From Xanthomonas arboricola pv. guizotiae (GTDB taxonomy: Bacteria > Pseudomonadota > Gammaproteobacteria > Xanthomonadales > Xanthomonadaceae), in NCBI RefSeq assembly GCF_002940205.1, contig NZ_MDSK01000023.1, positions 20,551 through 84,550 of the forward strand: 64,000 nucleotides of DNA. The letters are read 5' to 3'. Shown in pieces: positions 42,675-55,300 of the stretch (positions are counted from its first letter, which is position 1; each line of letters opens with the position of its first letter). The position numbers and the translations under genes are program-made. Below the pieces are notes generated by a model. The model worked only from the letters and a program-made list of their open reading frames with translations. It was not told the DNA's origin and did no database searches.

Positions 42675-43751
42675 ATGTCGCTGCATCCTACCTTCGGACC
42701 GAACGCCTTGCTGCGGCGACTCTCCTTGTTGATCCTCATCGTGGCGTTGATGGCCGGCTGTCATCCCGATGCCGGTGCCGCACTGCCGAACCAGGCGGCG
42801 GCAGGCAAGGATGAGGTGGACCCGGTCGACCAGGCGGCGCTTGCGCAGGCATTGAACGCACTGCAGCCGCAGCGTCCTGGGGTGACCGACCTGTATGTGA
42901 TCGGCTTCGCCGGCGATGCCAGCGACGATGTGTTTCGCAACGAGACGCTCTACCTCAGGCAGCTGTTCGAACAACGCTTCGCTGCGCGCGGCCGCGTGGT
43001 CACCCTGGTCAACAACCCCGACAATCTGGGCGAGCGGCCATACGCACCGCTGGCGACCTACGACAACCTGTACGACACGCTCGCCGCAATCGGCAAGCGC
43101 ATGGATCGCAAGCAAGACGCGCTGCTGCTGTTCGTCACCACCCACGGCACCGAAGACCACACGCTGTACGTGCAGGTGGACCAGAACGAGGAAGACTTCA
43201 TCAGCCCGCAGGATCTGCGCCAGGCTTTGGACGATGCCGGCATCGGCAATCGCATCATCGTGCTGTCGGCGTGCTATTCGGGCGGCTTCATTCCGGCGCT
43301 GCGTTCGCCCGACACGCTGATCCTCGCCGCCGCGCGCGCCGACCGGCCCTCGTTCGGCTGCGGCAACACCTCCAATGCAACCTACTTCGGCCAGGCCTGG
43401 CTGATCGATGCGATGAACCGCAGCGACGACCCGCTGGCCGCGTTCGATATGGCCAGGACGGCGATCACCGCGCGCGAGCAGCAGGAAGGCGAACTGCCGT
43501 CGTTGCCGCAGCAGTCGCTCGGCAGGCGCATCGCGCCGGTGCTGGCACGCTGGCGTGCGGGACTGCACGCAGGCGCGGCCGTGGCCTACCCGTATCCGCC
43601 GCTGGAGACCGCTCCGGATGCCGGGCAGGGCCAGGATCCGCAAGCTGAGTCCGAGACGAAGCCGGTGGACAATCCGACCGAGGCCAAGGTGCCGGCCGCA
43701 CCGGCCAGCCCGCGCAAACCGTCGCCCGTGCCGGCACCAGCGACGCCTTGA
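42675..43751 (+). CDS. Lipoprotein with C13 (legumain-like) peptidase domain
   Basis: A 358-residue protein. An N-terminal hydrophobic segment ends in a lipobox, ALMAGC, with Cys29 for lipidation. The caspase-like fold has the His in LFVTTHGTEDH (His157) and the nucleophile in IIVLSACYSGG (Cys200), as in peptidase family C13. A Pro/Ala-rich low-complexity tail follows from about 310. It is probably on the cell envelope and cleaves after Asn or Asp, if active; the substrate is unknown. The start at 42675 gives the complete lipoprotein signal. It lies after mtnC but 312 bp away. Confidence 0.8.
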   Translation: MSLHPTFGPNALLRRLSLLILIVALMAGCHPDAGAALPNQAAAGKDEVDPVDQAALAQALNALQPQRPGVTDLYVIGFAGDASDDVFRNETLYLRQLFEQRFAARGRVVTLVNNPDNLGERPYAPLATYDNLYDTLAAIGKRMDRKQDALLLFVTTHGTEDHTLYVQVDQNEEDFISPQDLRQALDDAGIGNRIIVLSACYSGGFIPALRSPDTLILAAARADRPSFGCGNTSNATYFGQAWLIDAMNRSDDPLAAFDMARTAITAREQQEGELPSLPQQSLGRRIAPVLARWRAGLHAGAAVAYPYPPLETAPDAGQGQDPQAESETKPVDNPTEAKVPAAPASPRKPSPVPAPATP

Positions 43752-43886
43752 CGGCCCCGGCGTGCTGAGACTAATTCTCGTTTCGTCAGCGCTGGCGCAG
43801 CCTCGCTACACTCGCCCGGCCAGCCAGCTCACGCCAGCCAGCATCGATCCCCGCCAGCGCGCCATCGCCTGCCAGCGCGGATCCCA

Positions 43887-43911
43887 AAACGCCTCCCTCG
43901 TGGAGGCGTTT
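43887..43911. terminator. Bidirectional terminator hairpin
   Basis: AAACGCCTCC (43887-43896) and GGAGGCGTTT (43902-43911) form a 10-bp stem with a 5-nt loop, followed by GTGTTT. The arms supply A- and T-rich ends on both strands, fitting the convergent genes on either side. Confidence 0.75.
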
Positions 43912-44028
43912 GTGTTTCCGGCGATAGGGTTCAAGCGTCAACGAACCAACAACCCACCACCGTAGGAGCGCATTGATGCGCGACGGGCTCCACACCAGAC
44001 CCCTCGCCCCACACACGCCTCCTCCTCC

Positions 44029-45615
44029 TCAAGGATCGGCGCGCTGCAAGCGATACACCGTGCGTGCGCTGTACTGCCCCGTTGGCAGCGATGCGCGCAC
44101 GTCCACCGCGTGCTCGCCCACCTCCAGCGTGGTCGGCAACGCACCGCGCCATAGATGCGTGGACGGCGTGGCCTCGGGCGAGCGGTCGTAGCCGCGCAAT
44201 TGCTCGGCCGCATCGTCGCGCACGTTCTCGGCCAGCAGGCGCGGATCGGCGCGCTCCACCCGCTTCATCGGCTGCCATGCGCCATTGTCGATACGCATCT
44301 CGACGAGGGTGTCGTCCTGGCCCATGAAGACATTGGCGTAGATCCCCCAGGCCGCATACGCACCCTGGCGCAGCACCTTGGGCGCGTGCAGCAGCAGTTG
44401 CGCGTCATCGACCGAGCGCGCGACGTGATAGGCCAGCGTGTAGTCGCCGCCGGGCGCGACCTGCAGCACCGCGTAGCCGTTCGGCGTGCCGTCGCTCATC
44501 GTCGCGTCGGGAATGCCAGCGGCATCCTTGGCACCGGACCAGAACGCACCGCAGGCCGCGCCGACGTTGTATTCGTGCAGCGGGCGGGCGCCCTGCCAGC
44601 CTTCGTCGGCGCCGTGATCGACCTGTCGCTGGGTATGACTGTGTGCGCTGAGCACCAGCACATGCGGAAAATCCTTCAACAAGGCGAACAGGCGGCGACG
44701 ATCGGCATGCCGGAAGGTCTCCTGCCCCGGCGCCGCGTCGAACAACGGAATATGCATGCCCAGCACCAGCAGCCGCTCGCGCGGCAGCTGCGCCAGATAG
44801 GCCTGCAGGAATGCGAACTGGTCCTCGCGCAGGCCGCCCACATAGGCCGGTTTGCCGCCTGGCGTATAGATCACATCGTCCAGGAACACGAAGCTGGCAT
44901 TGGCCTCTTCCACCGCATAGGTGTCCGGGCCGTAGACGGCACGCCAGCTGTCGAGCGAATGCGCATCGTCGCCGGCGTCGACGTCGAGATCGTGATTGCC
45001 CGGCACATGGAACCACGGCACGCCCAGCTGGGTGGTGACCTTGTTCAAGGCCGGGTACAGGCTCAGATCGTCGCTGACGATATCGCCCAGCGTGGTGCCC
45101 AGCCTGGCCGAGGTCTTGCCGACGATCGGTGCCACGATATCGCGCTGGTAGTAGCCCACGTCGGTCAGGCTGGCGGTCTGGCTGTCGGCAAACACCAGCA
45201 TCTGGAAGCCCTGCTTGCCGGCACTGGCGCGCGGGGTCAGCGCAAAATCCCAGTGCTGCGTATTGCGCCCGGTCGCGGCGATGCCTGGGTAGTTGCGCTT
45301 TGCCGAGCCCTCGGGCGCGTAGTGACGCCAGAAACCCGGCAGTCCGTCGGCGGCTGGCACGAAGCTGCGCTCGCCCGGCTTGATCACGAACACCGTCTGC
45401 CCGTCGCGCACCGGCAGGCGGTAGTGGCCTTGCGCATCGGTACGTACCAGCTGCTCGCCGTTGGAGACCACTACATCGGCAATGCCTGGCTCATCGGCGC
45501 TGCGCCCGGCACGCCCGTCGCGTTCTTCGTAGACGGTGCCATCGACCACGGCATCGCGCGCGTACGCGCTCCCCGCGAGCACACCCAGAGCCAACAGAGC
45601 GAAGCGGAGCTGCAT
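44029..45615 (-). CDS. Exported calcineurin-like phosphoesterase
   Basis: The 528-residue protein starts with a signal peptide (MQLRFALLALGVLAGSAYAR). An N-terminal beta-sandwich follows (about 25-130), then a metallophosphatase domain with LVFADSQ, GDIVSDD, VPGNHDLD, GMHIPLFD and SAHSHTQ, and a C-terminal beta domain. The layout is that of MetallophosN-Metallophos-MetallophosC proteins, and DxQ in place of the usual DxH in the first motif is, I believe, normal for that group. Substrate is unknown. The start at 45615 begins the signal peptide; the frame is open to 45696. Confidence 0.85.
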   Translation of the reverse strand: MQLRFALLALGVLAGSAYARDAVVDGTVYEERDGRAGRSADEPGIADVVVSNGEQLVRTDAQGHYRLPVRDGQTVFVIKPGERSFVPAADGLPGFWRHYAPEGSAKRNYPGIAATGRNTQHWDFALTPRASAGKQGFQMLVFADSQTASLTDVGYYQRDIVAPIVGKTSARLGTTLGDIVSDDLSLYPALNKVTTQLGVPWFHVPGNHDLDVDAGDDAHSLDSWRAVYGPDTYAVEEANASFVFLDDVIYTPGGKPAYVGGLREDQFAFLQAYLAQLPRERLLVLGMHIPLFDAAPGQETFRHADRRRLFALLKDFPHVLVLSAHSHTQRQVDHGADEGWQGARPLHEYNVGAACGAFWSGAKDAAGIPDATMSDGTPNGYAVLQVAPGGDYTLAYHVARSVDDAQLLLHAPKVLRQGAYAAWGIYANVFMGQDDTLVEMRIDNGAWQPMKRVERADPRLLAENVRDDAAEQLRGYDRSPEATPSTHLWRGALPTTLEVGEHAVDVRASLPTGQYSARTVYRLQRADP

Positions 45616-45683
45616 GGGTTTTCCTGCGCGAAGATCAGCGGAAAGTGTACCCGCCATCGCCACAAAGACACGCCGCCACATCC

Positions 45684-45748
45684 CGTAGGAGCGCACCCGG
45701 GCGCGACGGGCCTACCGATAACGCGTCGCGCCCAGGTGCGCTCCTACG
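45684..45748. repeat. 25-bp inverted repeat (GTAGGAGCGC family)
   Basis: The arms 45684-45708 and 45724-45748 are 25 bp each with one mismatch and a 15-bp loop, running from CGTAGGAGCGCACC to GGTGCGCTCCTACG. A partial relative, CGTAGGAGCGC, begins at 43961 and contains its own GCGCATTGATGCGC palindrome. The element is directly downstream of the his operon, so it may end that transcript. Confidence 0.8.
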
Positions 45749-45756
45749 CGACCGCG

Positions 45757-46377
45757 TTATCTGTGCCGCGACTCCAGCAACGCCACCGCATCGTCCAGGC
45801 CCAGGCCACGCGCGCGCAGCAGCACGATCAGGTGATACAGCAGGTCGGCCGACTCGCCGAGCAACTCGGCATCGCCCTGCACCACGCCGGCCAGTGCGGT
45901 TTCCACGCCCTCCTCGCCCACCTTCTGCGCGATGCGGCGGATGCCCTGCTCGAACAGCTTGGTGGTGTAGCTGCCGTGCGGGCGTTCCTGCTCGCGCGAG
46001 GCGATCAAGGCGTCCAGGCTGCCGAGGAACTGGCCGGGCGCGCCCGGAAAACAGCTGGTGCGGCCCAGATGGCAGGTCGGCCCGTGCGGACGCGCCTGCA
46101 CCAGCAGCGTGTCGGCGTCGCAATCGGTCTCGATCGACACCACCCGCAACACGTTGCCCGAGCTCTCGCCCTTGGTCCACAGGCGCTGCTTGCTGCGGCT
46201 GAAGAAGGTCACTTCGCCACCCTGCTGCGTCACCGCCAGCGCTTCGGCATTCATGTAGCCCAGCATCAGCACGCGCAGGTTGTCGGCGTCCTGCACGACC
46301 ACCGGCAACAGGCCCTCGCCCTTGCTCCAGTCCAGCGCGGCCAACGCGTCGCCCGCTGTCATCTCGTTACTGCCCAT
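45757..46377 (-). CDS. hisI: Bifunctional phosphoribosyl-AMP cyclohydrolase / phosphoribosyl-ATP pyrophosphatase
   Basis: A 206-residue fusion (203 in E. coli HisIE). The N-terminal cyclohydrolase has [19 protein letters not shown] and [10 protein letters not shown]; the C-terminal pyrophosphatase has [22 protein letters not shown]. They perform the second and third steps of histidine synthesis. Start 46377 overlaps hisF by 11 bp; Met 46362 is an alternative just after the hisF stop. It is the last gene of the operon. Confidence 0.95.
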   Translation of the reverse strand: MGSNEMTAGDALAALDWSKGEGLLPVVVQDADNLRVLMLGYMNAEALAVTQQGGEVTFFSRSKQRLWTKGESSGNVLRVVSIETDCDADTLLVQARPHGPTCHLGRTSCFPGAPGQFLGSLDALIASREQERPHGSYTTKLFEQGIRRIAQKVGEEGVETALAGVVQGDAELLGESADLLYHLIVLLRARGLGLDDAVALLESRHR

Positions 46378-47143
46378 CACGTACCTCGATCTGTTGCGCG
46401 CGCAGGAATTGCTTGAGTGCCGGGATCGGAATCGCGCCGCTGTGAAACACGCTTGCCGCCAGCGCGCCATCGACATCGGCCTGGTCGAACACATCGGCAA
46501 AATGCTGCATCTCGCCAGCACCGCCGGAGGCGATCAACGGCACGCGGCACAACGCGCGCACCTGACGCAGCTGCGCGATGTCGTAGCCGCGCCGCACGCC
46601 GTCGTTGTCCATGCAGTTGAGCACGATCTCGCCCGCACCCAGGCGCTGCGCTTCGGCCACCCAGTCCAGCGTGCGCATCGGCAAGGCCTGGGTCTTGCTC
46701 GGGTCGCCGGTATAGCGACGCACCCTCCACTGCCCATCGTCCTCACGAATCGAGTCGACACCGACCACCACGCACTGCACGCCGAAGGCATCGGCCAGCT
46801 CGGAGATCAACTGCGGCCTGCCGAGCGCCGGCGAGTTGATCGAAATCTTGTCGGCACCGGCATGCAGCACCGCGCGCGCGGTTTCGACATTACCGATGCC
46901 GCCGGCCACGCAGAACGGGATATCGATCAGCCGCGCCACCCGCTCGACCCAGGTGTAGTCGACCGAGCGCCCTTCCGGGCTGGCACCGATGTCGTAGAAC
47001 ACCAGTTCGTCTGCGCCCTGGTCGCGGTAGCGCAGCGCCAGTTCGACGATGTCGCCCATGTCGATGTGGTCGCGGAACTTGACGCCCTTGACCACGCGCC
47101 CGTCGCGCACGTCCAGGCACGGAATGATGCGGCGGCTCAGCAT
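46367..47143 (-). CDS. hisF: Imidazole glycerol phosphate synthase subunit HisF
   Basis: The 258-residue (beta/alpha)8 barrel is the cyclase half of IGP synthase. Key segments are [16 protein letters not shown] (catalytic Asp), VAGGIG, and [12 protein letters not shown] with the second catalytic Asp. Ammonia comes from HisH. The ATG overlaps the end of hisA by 7 bp. Confidence 0.96.
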   Translation of the reverse strand: MLSRRIIPCLDVRDGRVVKGVKFRDHIDMGDIVELALRYRDQGADELVFYDIGASPEGRSVDYTWVERVARLIDIPFCVAGGIGNVETARAVLHAGADKISINSPALGRPQLISELADAFGVQCVVVGVDSIREDDGQWRVRRYTGDPSKTQALPMRTLDWVAEAQRLGAGEIVLNCMDNDGVRRGYDIAQLRQVRALCRVPLIASGGAGEMQHFADVFDQADVDGALAASVFHSGAIPIPALKQFLRAQQIEVRDGQ

Positions 47144-47871
47144 GCCAGTGCCTCCTTCAATGCCAGATGCCCTTCCAGCAAGGCCTTGCCGAGCACGATG
47201 CCGGCGCAGCCGGCAGCCTTGGCGGCCGCGACATCGGCCAGGTTGCGCGCACCGCCGGACACCTGCACCTGTAACTGCGGCGCCAGCGTGCGCAGGTGCG
47301 CGTACAAATCCATGTTCGGGCCGGACAGCATGCCGTCGCGCGCGATGTCGGTGCACAGCAGATGCTGCAGGCCGGCCTGCGCGTAACGCACGGCCAGCTG
47401 ATCCAACGTGGCCTCGGCGGCTTCGGTCCAGCCATGCACCGGCAACTGCCATACGCCGTCCGCGTCCTGACGCGTGTCCAGCGCGATGGTCAGCCGATCG
47501 GCGCCGAATTCCTGCAGCCATTCGATGACGGTCCCGGCCTGGCGCACCGCCAACGAGCCGATCACCACGCGTGCGGCGCCGGCATCAAGGATGCGCGCCA
47601 CATCCTCGCGCGAGCGCACGCCACCGCCGGTCTGCACCCGCAAGCCGGTGGCACCTGCGATCTCGCCCAGTGTGCTGGCCAATGTGTAACCACCGGCCTT
47701 TGCCGCATCCAGATCGACCAGATGCATCCATTGCGCGCCGGCATCGGCAAGCGCCTGCGCGCGCGGCAGCACATCGTCGCCGTACTGCGTCTCGCGTGCG
47801 TAGTCGCCTTGCAGCAGGCGCACCACGCGGCCGTTGCGGATATCCAGCGCCGGGTAAACGGTGAAACTCAT
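47137..47871 (-). CDS. hisA: Phosphoribosylformimino-AICAR-phosphate isomerase HisA
   Basis: A 244-residue barrel paralogous to HisF. It opens with [18 protein letters not shown] and contains QTGGGVRS and [14 protein letters not shown]. It isomerises ProFAR to PRFAR. The start overlaps the hisH stop as ATGA. Confidence 0.96.
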   Translation of the reverse strand: MSFTVYPALDIRNGRVVRLLQGDYARETQYGDDVLPRAQALADAGAQWMHLVDLDAAKAGGYTLASTLGEIAGATGLRVQTGGGVRSREDVARILDAGAARVVIGSLAVRQAGTVIEWLQEFGADRLTIALDTRQDADGVWQLPVHGWTEAAEATLDQLAVRYAQAGLQHLLCTDIARDGMLSGPNMDLYAHLRTLAPQLQVQVSGGARNLADVAAAKAAGCAGIVLGKALLEGHLALKEALAC

Positions 47872-48470
47872 GGGAAGCTCATCTCAAGAAAATTGCGCAG
47901 GATGCGTGCACCGGTCTCGGCCGAACGCTCGGGGTGAAACTGCGCGCCGCAGCGCAGGCCTTGCTGCACCACCGCCGTGAACAGGCCGCCGTGATCGCAG
48001 GCGGCCACGGTGTCGGCCGTCACCGGCGCGGCATACCCATGCACGAAATACGCACTGGCACGCTCCGGCAGGCCGTCCAGCAGCGCGGACGCGCGCATCG
48101 GCACCAGCTGATTCCAGCCCATATGCGGCACGCGAATGCCGAGCGCCGGCGTCATGTGACGCACGATGCCCGGCAGCAAGCCCAGGCAATCGACATCGCC
48201 TTCTTCGGAACGCTCGAACAGCAACTGCATCCCTAAGCAGATGCCGATCAGCGGCACCTGCAGTTGTCGCAACGGCTCGACCAGGCCCTGTGCGCGCAGG
48301 CGCGACATCGCCTCGGGCGCAGCGCCGACGCCAGGCAGGATCACCCGCTGCGCGCCCTGCAACCCTGCGGCATCGCGTACCAGGCGCGCTTCCACGCCCA
48401 GCCGCTCCAACGCGTAACGCACCGAGCCCAGATTGGCGCCGCCGGCATCGATCAACGCGACATCGGTCAT
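47868..48470 (-). CDS. hisH: Imidazole glycerol phosphate synthase glutaminase HisH
   Basis: The 200-residue class I amidotransferase supplies ammonia to HisF. The oxyanion strand is ILPGVGA, the nucleophile is in GICLGMQLL, and the His/Glu pair is in GAQFHPERS. It overlaps hisB and hisA by ATGA on each side. Confidence 0.96.
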   Translation of the reverse strand: MTDVALIDAGGANLGSVRYALERLGVEARLVRDAAGLQGAQRVILPGVGAAPEAMSRLRAQGLVEPLRQLQVPLIGICLGMQLLFERSEEGDVDCLGLLPGIVRHMTPALGIRVPHMGWNQLVPMRASALLDGLPERASAYFVHGYAAPVTADTVAACDHGGLFTAVVQQGLRCGAQFHPERSAETGARILRNFLEMSFP

Positions 48471-49594
48471 AGCGCACCCTTGGTGGTGGGCAACGCCGTG
48501 CCTTCGCGACGGATCGCCTGGCGCAGCGCACGTGCCAGGGCCTTGAAGCAGGCTTCCACCTTGTGGTGATCGTTCTCCCCGCGCACGCTCAGATGCAGAT
48601 TCAAGCCGGACGCATCGCAGATCGAGCGGAAGAAATGCGGCACCAGCTCGGTCGGCATGTCGCCGACGCGCTCGCGCTTGAACTCGCCGTCGAACACGAA
48701 ATACGGCCGGCCGCTGAAATCCAGCGCAGCACTGGCGATGGTTTCGTCCATCGGCAACGTGAAGCCATGCTGCGCGGTGGCGCCGGCAACTTGCCATGGG
48801 CCGCTTTCCGGATCGAACCCGTAACGGCCGATGCCGCGCTTGTCGCCCAGCGCTTCGCGCAAGGCCTGGCCCAGGGCCAAGCCAGTATCTTCGATGGTGT
48901 GGTGCTCGTCGATATGCAGGTCGCCTTCGGCGCGGATGTCCAGCGCAAAACCGCCGTGCTTGCCGATCTGTTCCAGCATGTGATCGAAGAACGGCAGGCC
49001 GGTGGCGGTGTTCGGCTCGGCCACACGGTCCAGATCCAGTTCGACGCGGATTTTGGTCTCCCTGGTGTTGCGTTGAACCACCGCGCGCCTTGGCGCATCG
49101 GCCAGCTCGTGGGCGATGCCGGGCCAGTCCCACTCGCCACCGAACTCGTCGGTGCGCAGCTGGAAGCCGCGGATATTGAGGTTCTGCGCGAACTGGATGT
49201 CGGTGACGCGGTCGCCCACCATTGCCGAGCGTGCCCAGTCGATGCTGCGGTCCTGCAGGTAAGGCACCATCAGGCCGACGCCGGGTTTGCGCGTGGGCGC
49301 GTTGTCGGCCGGCCAGCTGCAGTCGATCAACACCTCGCGGAACACGATGCCCTGGCTGGCGAAGATCTGCAGCATCAGGTTGTTGGGGCCATCGAAGGAC
49401 GCGCGCGGATAGCTGTCGCTGCCCAGCCCGTCCTGGTTGCTGACAATGACGAACTGATAGCCGGCATCGCGCAACTTGAGCATCGCCGGAATCACGTTGT
49501 CGACCAGGCGCAGTTTTTCGTAGGCGTCGATCTGGTAATCGGCCGGCTCGGTGATCAGCGTGCCGTCGCGGTCGACGAAAAGAATCGGGGTCAT
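48467..49594 (-). CDS. hisB: Bifunctional histidinol-phosphatase / imidazoleglycerol-phosphate dehydratase
   Basis: The 375-residue fusion has an N-terminal HAD phosphatase (FVDRDGTLI, then [12 protein letters not shown]) and a C-terminal dehydratase with the two metal motifs DEHHTIED and NDHHKVEA. The fused form is typical of gammaproteobacteria. ATGA overlaps join it to hisC and hisH. Confidence 0.96.
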   Translation of the reverse strand: MTPILFVDRDGTLITEPADYQIDAYEKLRLVDNVIPAMLKLRDAGYQFVIVSNQDGLGSDSYPRASFDGPNNLMLQIFASQGIVFREVLIDCSWPADNAPTRKPGVGLMVPYLQDRSIDWARSAMVGDRVTDIQFAQNLNIRGFQLRTDEFGGEWDWPGIAHELADAPRRAVVQRNTRETKIRVELDLDRVAEPNTATGLPFFDHMLEQIGKHGGFALDIRAEGDLHIDEHHTIEDTGLALGQALREALGDKRGIGRYGFDPESGPWQVAGATAQHGFTLPMDETIASAALDFSGRPYFVFDGEFKRERVGDMPTELVPHFFRSICDASGLNLHLSVRGENDHHKVEACFKALARALRQAIRREGTALPTTKGAL

Positions 49595-50678
49595 GCGACG
49601 GCCTCCTGCGTGCGTTGCAGCGCGCTCAGCACGCGCTCGTTCTGTTCGGGCGTGCCCAGGGTGATGCGCAGCGCGTCGGACAGCTGCGCAACCGCGCGTT
49701 GGTCGCGTACCACCACCCCGGCCTCCAGCAGCGCCTGGAAGGCCGCCTCTGCATCGTCGAAGCGCACCAGCAAGAAGTTGCCCTGCGAGGGATACACCTG
49801 ACGCACACCGGCCAGCTGCTCGAGCGCCTGGTGCACGCGTTTGCGCTCGCTGCGCACCTCGGCGATGCGCCGACGCGTGACCTGCAGCGCAGGCGCCGAC
49901 AAGGCCTGCTCGGCCATTGCCGCACACGGGGTCGGCACCGGGTACGGCGCCTGGCAGCGCCGCAGCAGGGCGATCAGCTCGGCGTTGGCGATCAGGCTGC
50001 CGATGCGCGCCGCTGCCAGCGCATGCGCCTTGGACAGCGTGCGCAACACCGCCAGATTGTCGTAGCGCGCCAGCAGGCTCACAGCCGACGGCACATCGGA
50101 GAATTCGCCGTAGGCCTCGTCGACCACCACCAGCGCCTTGCCCTGCAGGGCCTGCACCGCGGTTTCGATCGCGTCCAGGGCAATCGCGGAGCCGGCCGGG
50201 TTGGACGGCGAACACAGGAACACCAGCTTGGCCCGCGAGGCCAGCGCTGCCGCGACAATCGCCGGGATATCCGCGTGGAAACCCGCAGGGCCGTCCACCA
50301 GCGGCACGTCGACCAGGGGCGCGTTCTGCAGGCGCGCGCACACCGCGTACATGCCGAACACCGGTGGCGTCACCACCACCGCATCGCGCCCGGGGACGCA
50401 CAGACCGCGCACCAGCAGATCGATCGCCTCGTCGCTGCCGCGGCCGATCAACAGCTGCTCGGACGTGCAGCCGTACAACCCCGCCAGGGCGGCACGCAGG
50501 CCCTTGGGTTGCGGATCCGGGTAGCGCCGCGTGCTCGCGCCCGGGTCGGCCGGATTGCCCCAGGCCGACTCGTTGGCGTTGAGCCACACATCGCCCTGCA
50601 AGGCGCTGGTGCGCGCCGACGAATAGCCGGCGAACGCACGCAGGTCCTCGCGTACCAGTTCCAGAATCGATGACGTGC

Positions 50679-50682
<4 letters not shown>
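49591..50682 (-). CDS. hisC: Histidinol-phosphate aminotransferase
   Basis: A 363-residue class II aminotransferase. [32 protein letters not shown] and the PLP lysine in [15 protein letters not shown] are all seen. It overlaps hisD and hisB through ATGA. The longer open frame upstream is a shadow of hisD. Confidence 0.95.
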
Positions 50683-52894
<2,212 letters not shown>

Positions 52895-53221
52895 TCAGTG
52901 GGATTCGACAGGGCGCGACGATTGCTCGCGCAGGGCCTCGGCATAGCCGCCGGCACCATGTTCCAGGGTGCGCGCAACGCGCCCGATGGTGGTCACGCTG
53001 ACCTGGGTCAGTTCGTGGATTTCGCGATACGGCACGCCCTTGATCAACAACGGCACCACCCGCCAGCGGTCGGACATGGCTTCCAGCTCGGCGGGCGTGC
53101 ACAGATCGCGCAGAAAGGCCTCGACCGCGCCGGGTTCCTTCAGGCATGCCAGCGCATCGGCCAGCATCTTGAGGGAGGCGGCGGCATCGGCACTTTCGCG
53201 GGTGGCAGGTCTTTGTTTCAT
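52895..53221 (-). CDS. TrpR-like YerC/YecD regulator, first gene of the his operon
   Basis: A 108-residue helix-turn-helix protein of the YerC/YecD group: LCTPAELEAMSDRWRVVPLL and PYREIHELTQVSVTTIGRVA form the TrpR-type DNA-binding region. It is directly in front of hisG, which suggests histidine control. Start 53221 lacks a ribosome-binding site and follows a 28-bp palindrome; the message may be leaderless. The frame is open to 53275, but this would place the palindrome inside the coding region. Confidence 0.82.
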   Translation of the reverse strand: MKQRPATRESADAAASLKMLADALACLKEPGAVEAFLRDLCTPAELEAMSDRWRVVPLLIKGVPYREIHELTQVSVTTIGRVARTLEHGAGGYAEALREQSSRPVESH

Positions 53222-53225
53222 TGCA

Positions 53226-53253
53226 TTAATGTAATAGCGTGTTAGTACATTAA
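53226..53253. promoter_or_regulatory. 28-bp palindrome over the his operon promoter
   Basis: TTAATGTAnTA (53226-53236) and its exact complement TAnTACATTAA (53243-53253) surround six bases. On the minus strand a TTGCGT -35-like and TATTAC -10-like pair with a 16-bp spacer falls over it. A dimeric repressor such as the adjacent TrpR-like protein could bind here; that is inference. Confidence 0.6.
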
Positions 53254-53376
53254 CGCAAACGGTGGCGTTTGTCACCTGCTCGGGCGGTGACGTCAGGACA
53301 GCTCGGTTGGCGTCTAGTCATGCGCTTTGCGCTCGCCTGCTCTCGACTCACTGCACTGCGAACCCAACAAGAGGTC

Positions 53377-53455
53377 CTTCCCCCGCCTGCGAGGGGAAGG
53401 TGACCGGAGGGCGGACGGAGGCGAAGTCTCGTGCGGCACCATTCACCGCTTCACA
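53377..53455. repeat. Dispersed intergenic repeat, copy A
   Basis: CTTCCCCCGCCTGCGAGGGG, then a GGAGGGCGGA core and CGCTTCACAT end. It lies in the 508-bp gap 53276-53783 upstream of the his promoter. A near copy begins at 53656 in the same direction; no gene is supported in the gap. Confidence 0.75.
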
Positions 53456-53655
53456 TCCACCGCATCAAATGCGGATTGCACGCCCCGCCACTCGCAAACC
53501 CGCAACACCGCCTGGGTGAAGCGTTGCACGCCGATTCTTAGCTGAGCTGCAGGAAGCCCCAGAGCTGCCCTCATCCGGCGCTGCGCGCCACTTTCTCCCG
53601 TTGACGGGAGAAGGGAGCAAAACAAGGCGTCTCCGGCGCGGAGGACACCCGCCAC

Positions 53656-53735
53656 CCTTCCCCGCCTGCGGGGGAAGGTGCCCGGAGGGCGGATGGGGGC
53701 GAGACCTCGCGCAGCACCACCCGTCGCTTCACATA
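53656..53735. repeat. Dispersed intergenic repeat, copy B
   Basis: Direct repeat of copy A (53377-53455), with the hairpin CTTCCCCGCCTGCGGGGGAAG, the GGAGGGCGGA core and the CGCTTCACAT end. Between the copies is another palindrome (53593-53601 and 53604-53612), a variant of the CTTTCTCCC element at 28939-28971. The array is of the kind common in Xanthomonas intergenic DNA. Confidence 0.75.
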
Positions 53736-53783
53736 CTGAAGTGCGTGCGCCGGTAATCGAAAACCAGTAACGACCACCTCGCC

Positions 53784-55193
53784 TTACGGCATCACCTTGG
53801 CTTGCTCCAGTTCAACCTGCAGCGTGCTGGCCAGCTCGTCGCGAGCCACATCGAATTGCTGCTCGCGCACCAGGTCCTTGACCGCCACTACCCCACGCGC
53901 CAGCTCGTCGTCGCCAGCCAGCACCACGAAGCGGATGCCCGCGCGTGCGGCGTACTGGAACTGCTTGCCGATCTTCTTCGGCTCCATCTGCACTTCGGTA
54001 TTGATGCCGCCGATGCGCAACCGGCGCGCGATATCCAGCGCATCGTCCAGGCGCGACTCGTCCATCAGCGCCACCATCGCGTGCACGCTGCTCTCGGCGA
54101 TGCCCTGGATCAGGCCGGCCTCGCGCAGCTGCCAGAACAGCCGGGTCAGGCCGATCGAGATGCCCACGCCGGGCAACTTGGACTTGGTGTAGTGGCTGGC
54201 CAGGCTTTCGTAACGGCCGCCCGAGCAGATCGAGCCGATCTGCGGGTGGTCGGTCAGCGTGGTCTCGTAGACGGTGCCGGTGTAGTAGTCCAGCCCGCGC
54301 GCGATCGAGAAGTTCAGGCAGTACGCGCTCTCTGGCACGCCCAGCGCCTTGACCAGTTCCAGCACTTCGCGCAACTCGGCGATGCCCTCGCCCAGCGTCG
54401 CGCTCGCGCCGGCAGAGGCTTCCAGCGCCTGCAGCTGTGCCAGCGCATCGGCATGCCCGTTCGAGCGCACCGCCACGAAGGCCAGGATCTTGTCGACCTG
54501 CGCGGCGGCGATGCCGAAGCCGTCGCCCACCAGCGTGTCGCGCACGTAATCGGCGCCGCGCTTGTCGATCTTGTCGACCTCGCGCAACACCGCCAGCTGC
54601 AACTCGCCTTCGGCCACGCCCAGGCTTTCGAAGACGCCGCGCAACAGCTTGCGGTTGTTCAACTGCACCTTGAACGCGCCGATGCCCAGTTCGGCGAACA
54701 CCGCGTGGATCACCGCCAGCACTTCGGCGTCGTAGCGGATGCTCAACGCATCCTTGCCGATCACGTCGATGTCGCACTGGTAGAACTCGCGGAACCGTCC
54801 GCGCTGGGCACGCTCGCCGCGATACACGCGCTGCATCTGGTAGCGGCGGAACGGGAAGCTCAAGTCGTGCTCGTGTTCGGCCACATAGCGGGCCAGCGGC
54901 ACGGTCAGGTCGAAACGCAGCGCCAGCTCCGGCAGGCCGCCCTCGCCGCCCTCGTCTGCCGCCGCGGCCGCATTGGCCAGCGCGCCGGTGGACTGCACGA
55001 AATACACCTGGCGCTCGGTCTCGCCGCCGGACTTGGTCAGCAACACGTCGGACAGCTCGAACACCGGGGTTTCAACCGGCAGGAACCCGAACCGCTCGTA
55101 GTTGCGGCGGATGACGTCCAGCATGCGCTGGAACGCGATCTGCTCGCGCGGCAGCAATTCCATGATGCCAGGCGGCGTACGGGGCTTGATCAC
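53784..55193 (-). CDS. hisS: Histidyl-tRNA synthetase
   Basis: A 469-residue class II synthetase. [13 protein letters not shown] and the motif-1 region lead to [12 protein letters not shown], the motif-2 [31 protein letters not shown] and SICSGGRYE, then the C-terminal anticodon domain. The start is GTG 55193, with GCAGGAG upstream; the product is longer than the E. coli enzyme (424). It stands near the his operon but has its own transcription unit, divergent from the Fnr-type regulator. Confidence 0.95.
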   Translation of the reverse strand: MIKPRTPPGIMELLPREQIAFQRMLDVIRRNYERFGFLPVETPVFELSDVLLTKSGGETERQVYFVQSTGALANAAAAADEGGEGGLPELALRFDLTVPLARYVAEHEHDLSFPFRRYQMQRVYRGERAQRGRFREFYQCDIDVIGKDALSIRYDAEVLAVIHAVFAELGIGAFKVQLNNRKLLRGVFESLGVAEGELQLAVLREVDKIDKRGADYVRDTLVGDGFGIAAAQVDKILAFVAVRSNGHADALAQLQALEASAGASATLGEGIAELREVLELVKALGVPESAYCLNFSIARGLDYYTGTVYETTLTDHPQIGSICSGGRYESLASHYTKSKLPGVGISIGLTRLFWQLREAGLIQGIAESSVHAMVALMDESRLDDALDIARRLRIGGINTEVQMEPKKIGKQFQYAARAGIRFVVLAGDDELARGVVAVKDLVREQQFDVARDELASTLQVELEQAKVMP

Positions 55194-55300
55194 GAGCGAA
55201 ACTCCTGCAGGGCAATGTGGCGAACGCGCAATTCTACCGGCTGCCGGCCGCGGTGACCGCATGGCGTATCATTCACACGCATTCCAGCAGTGCGTGACTC

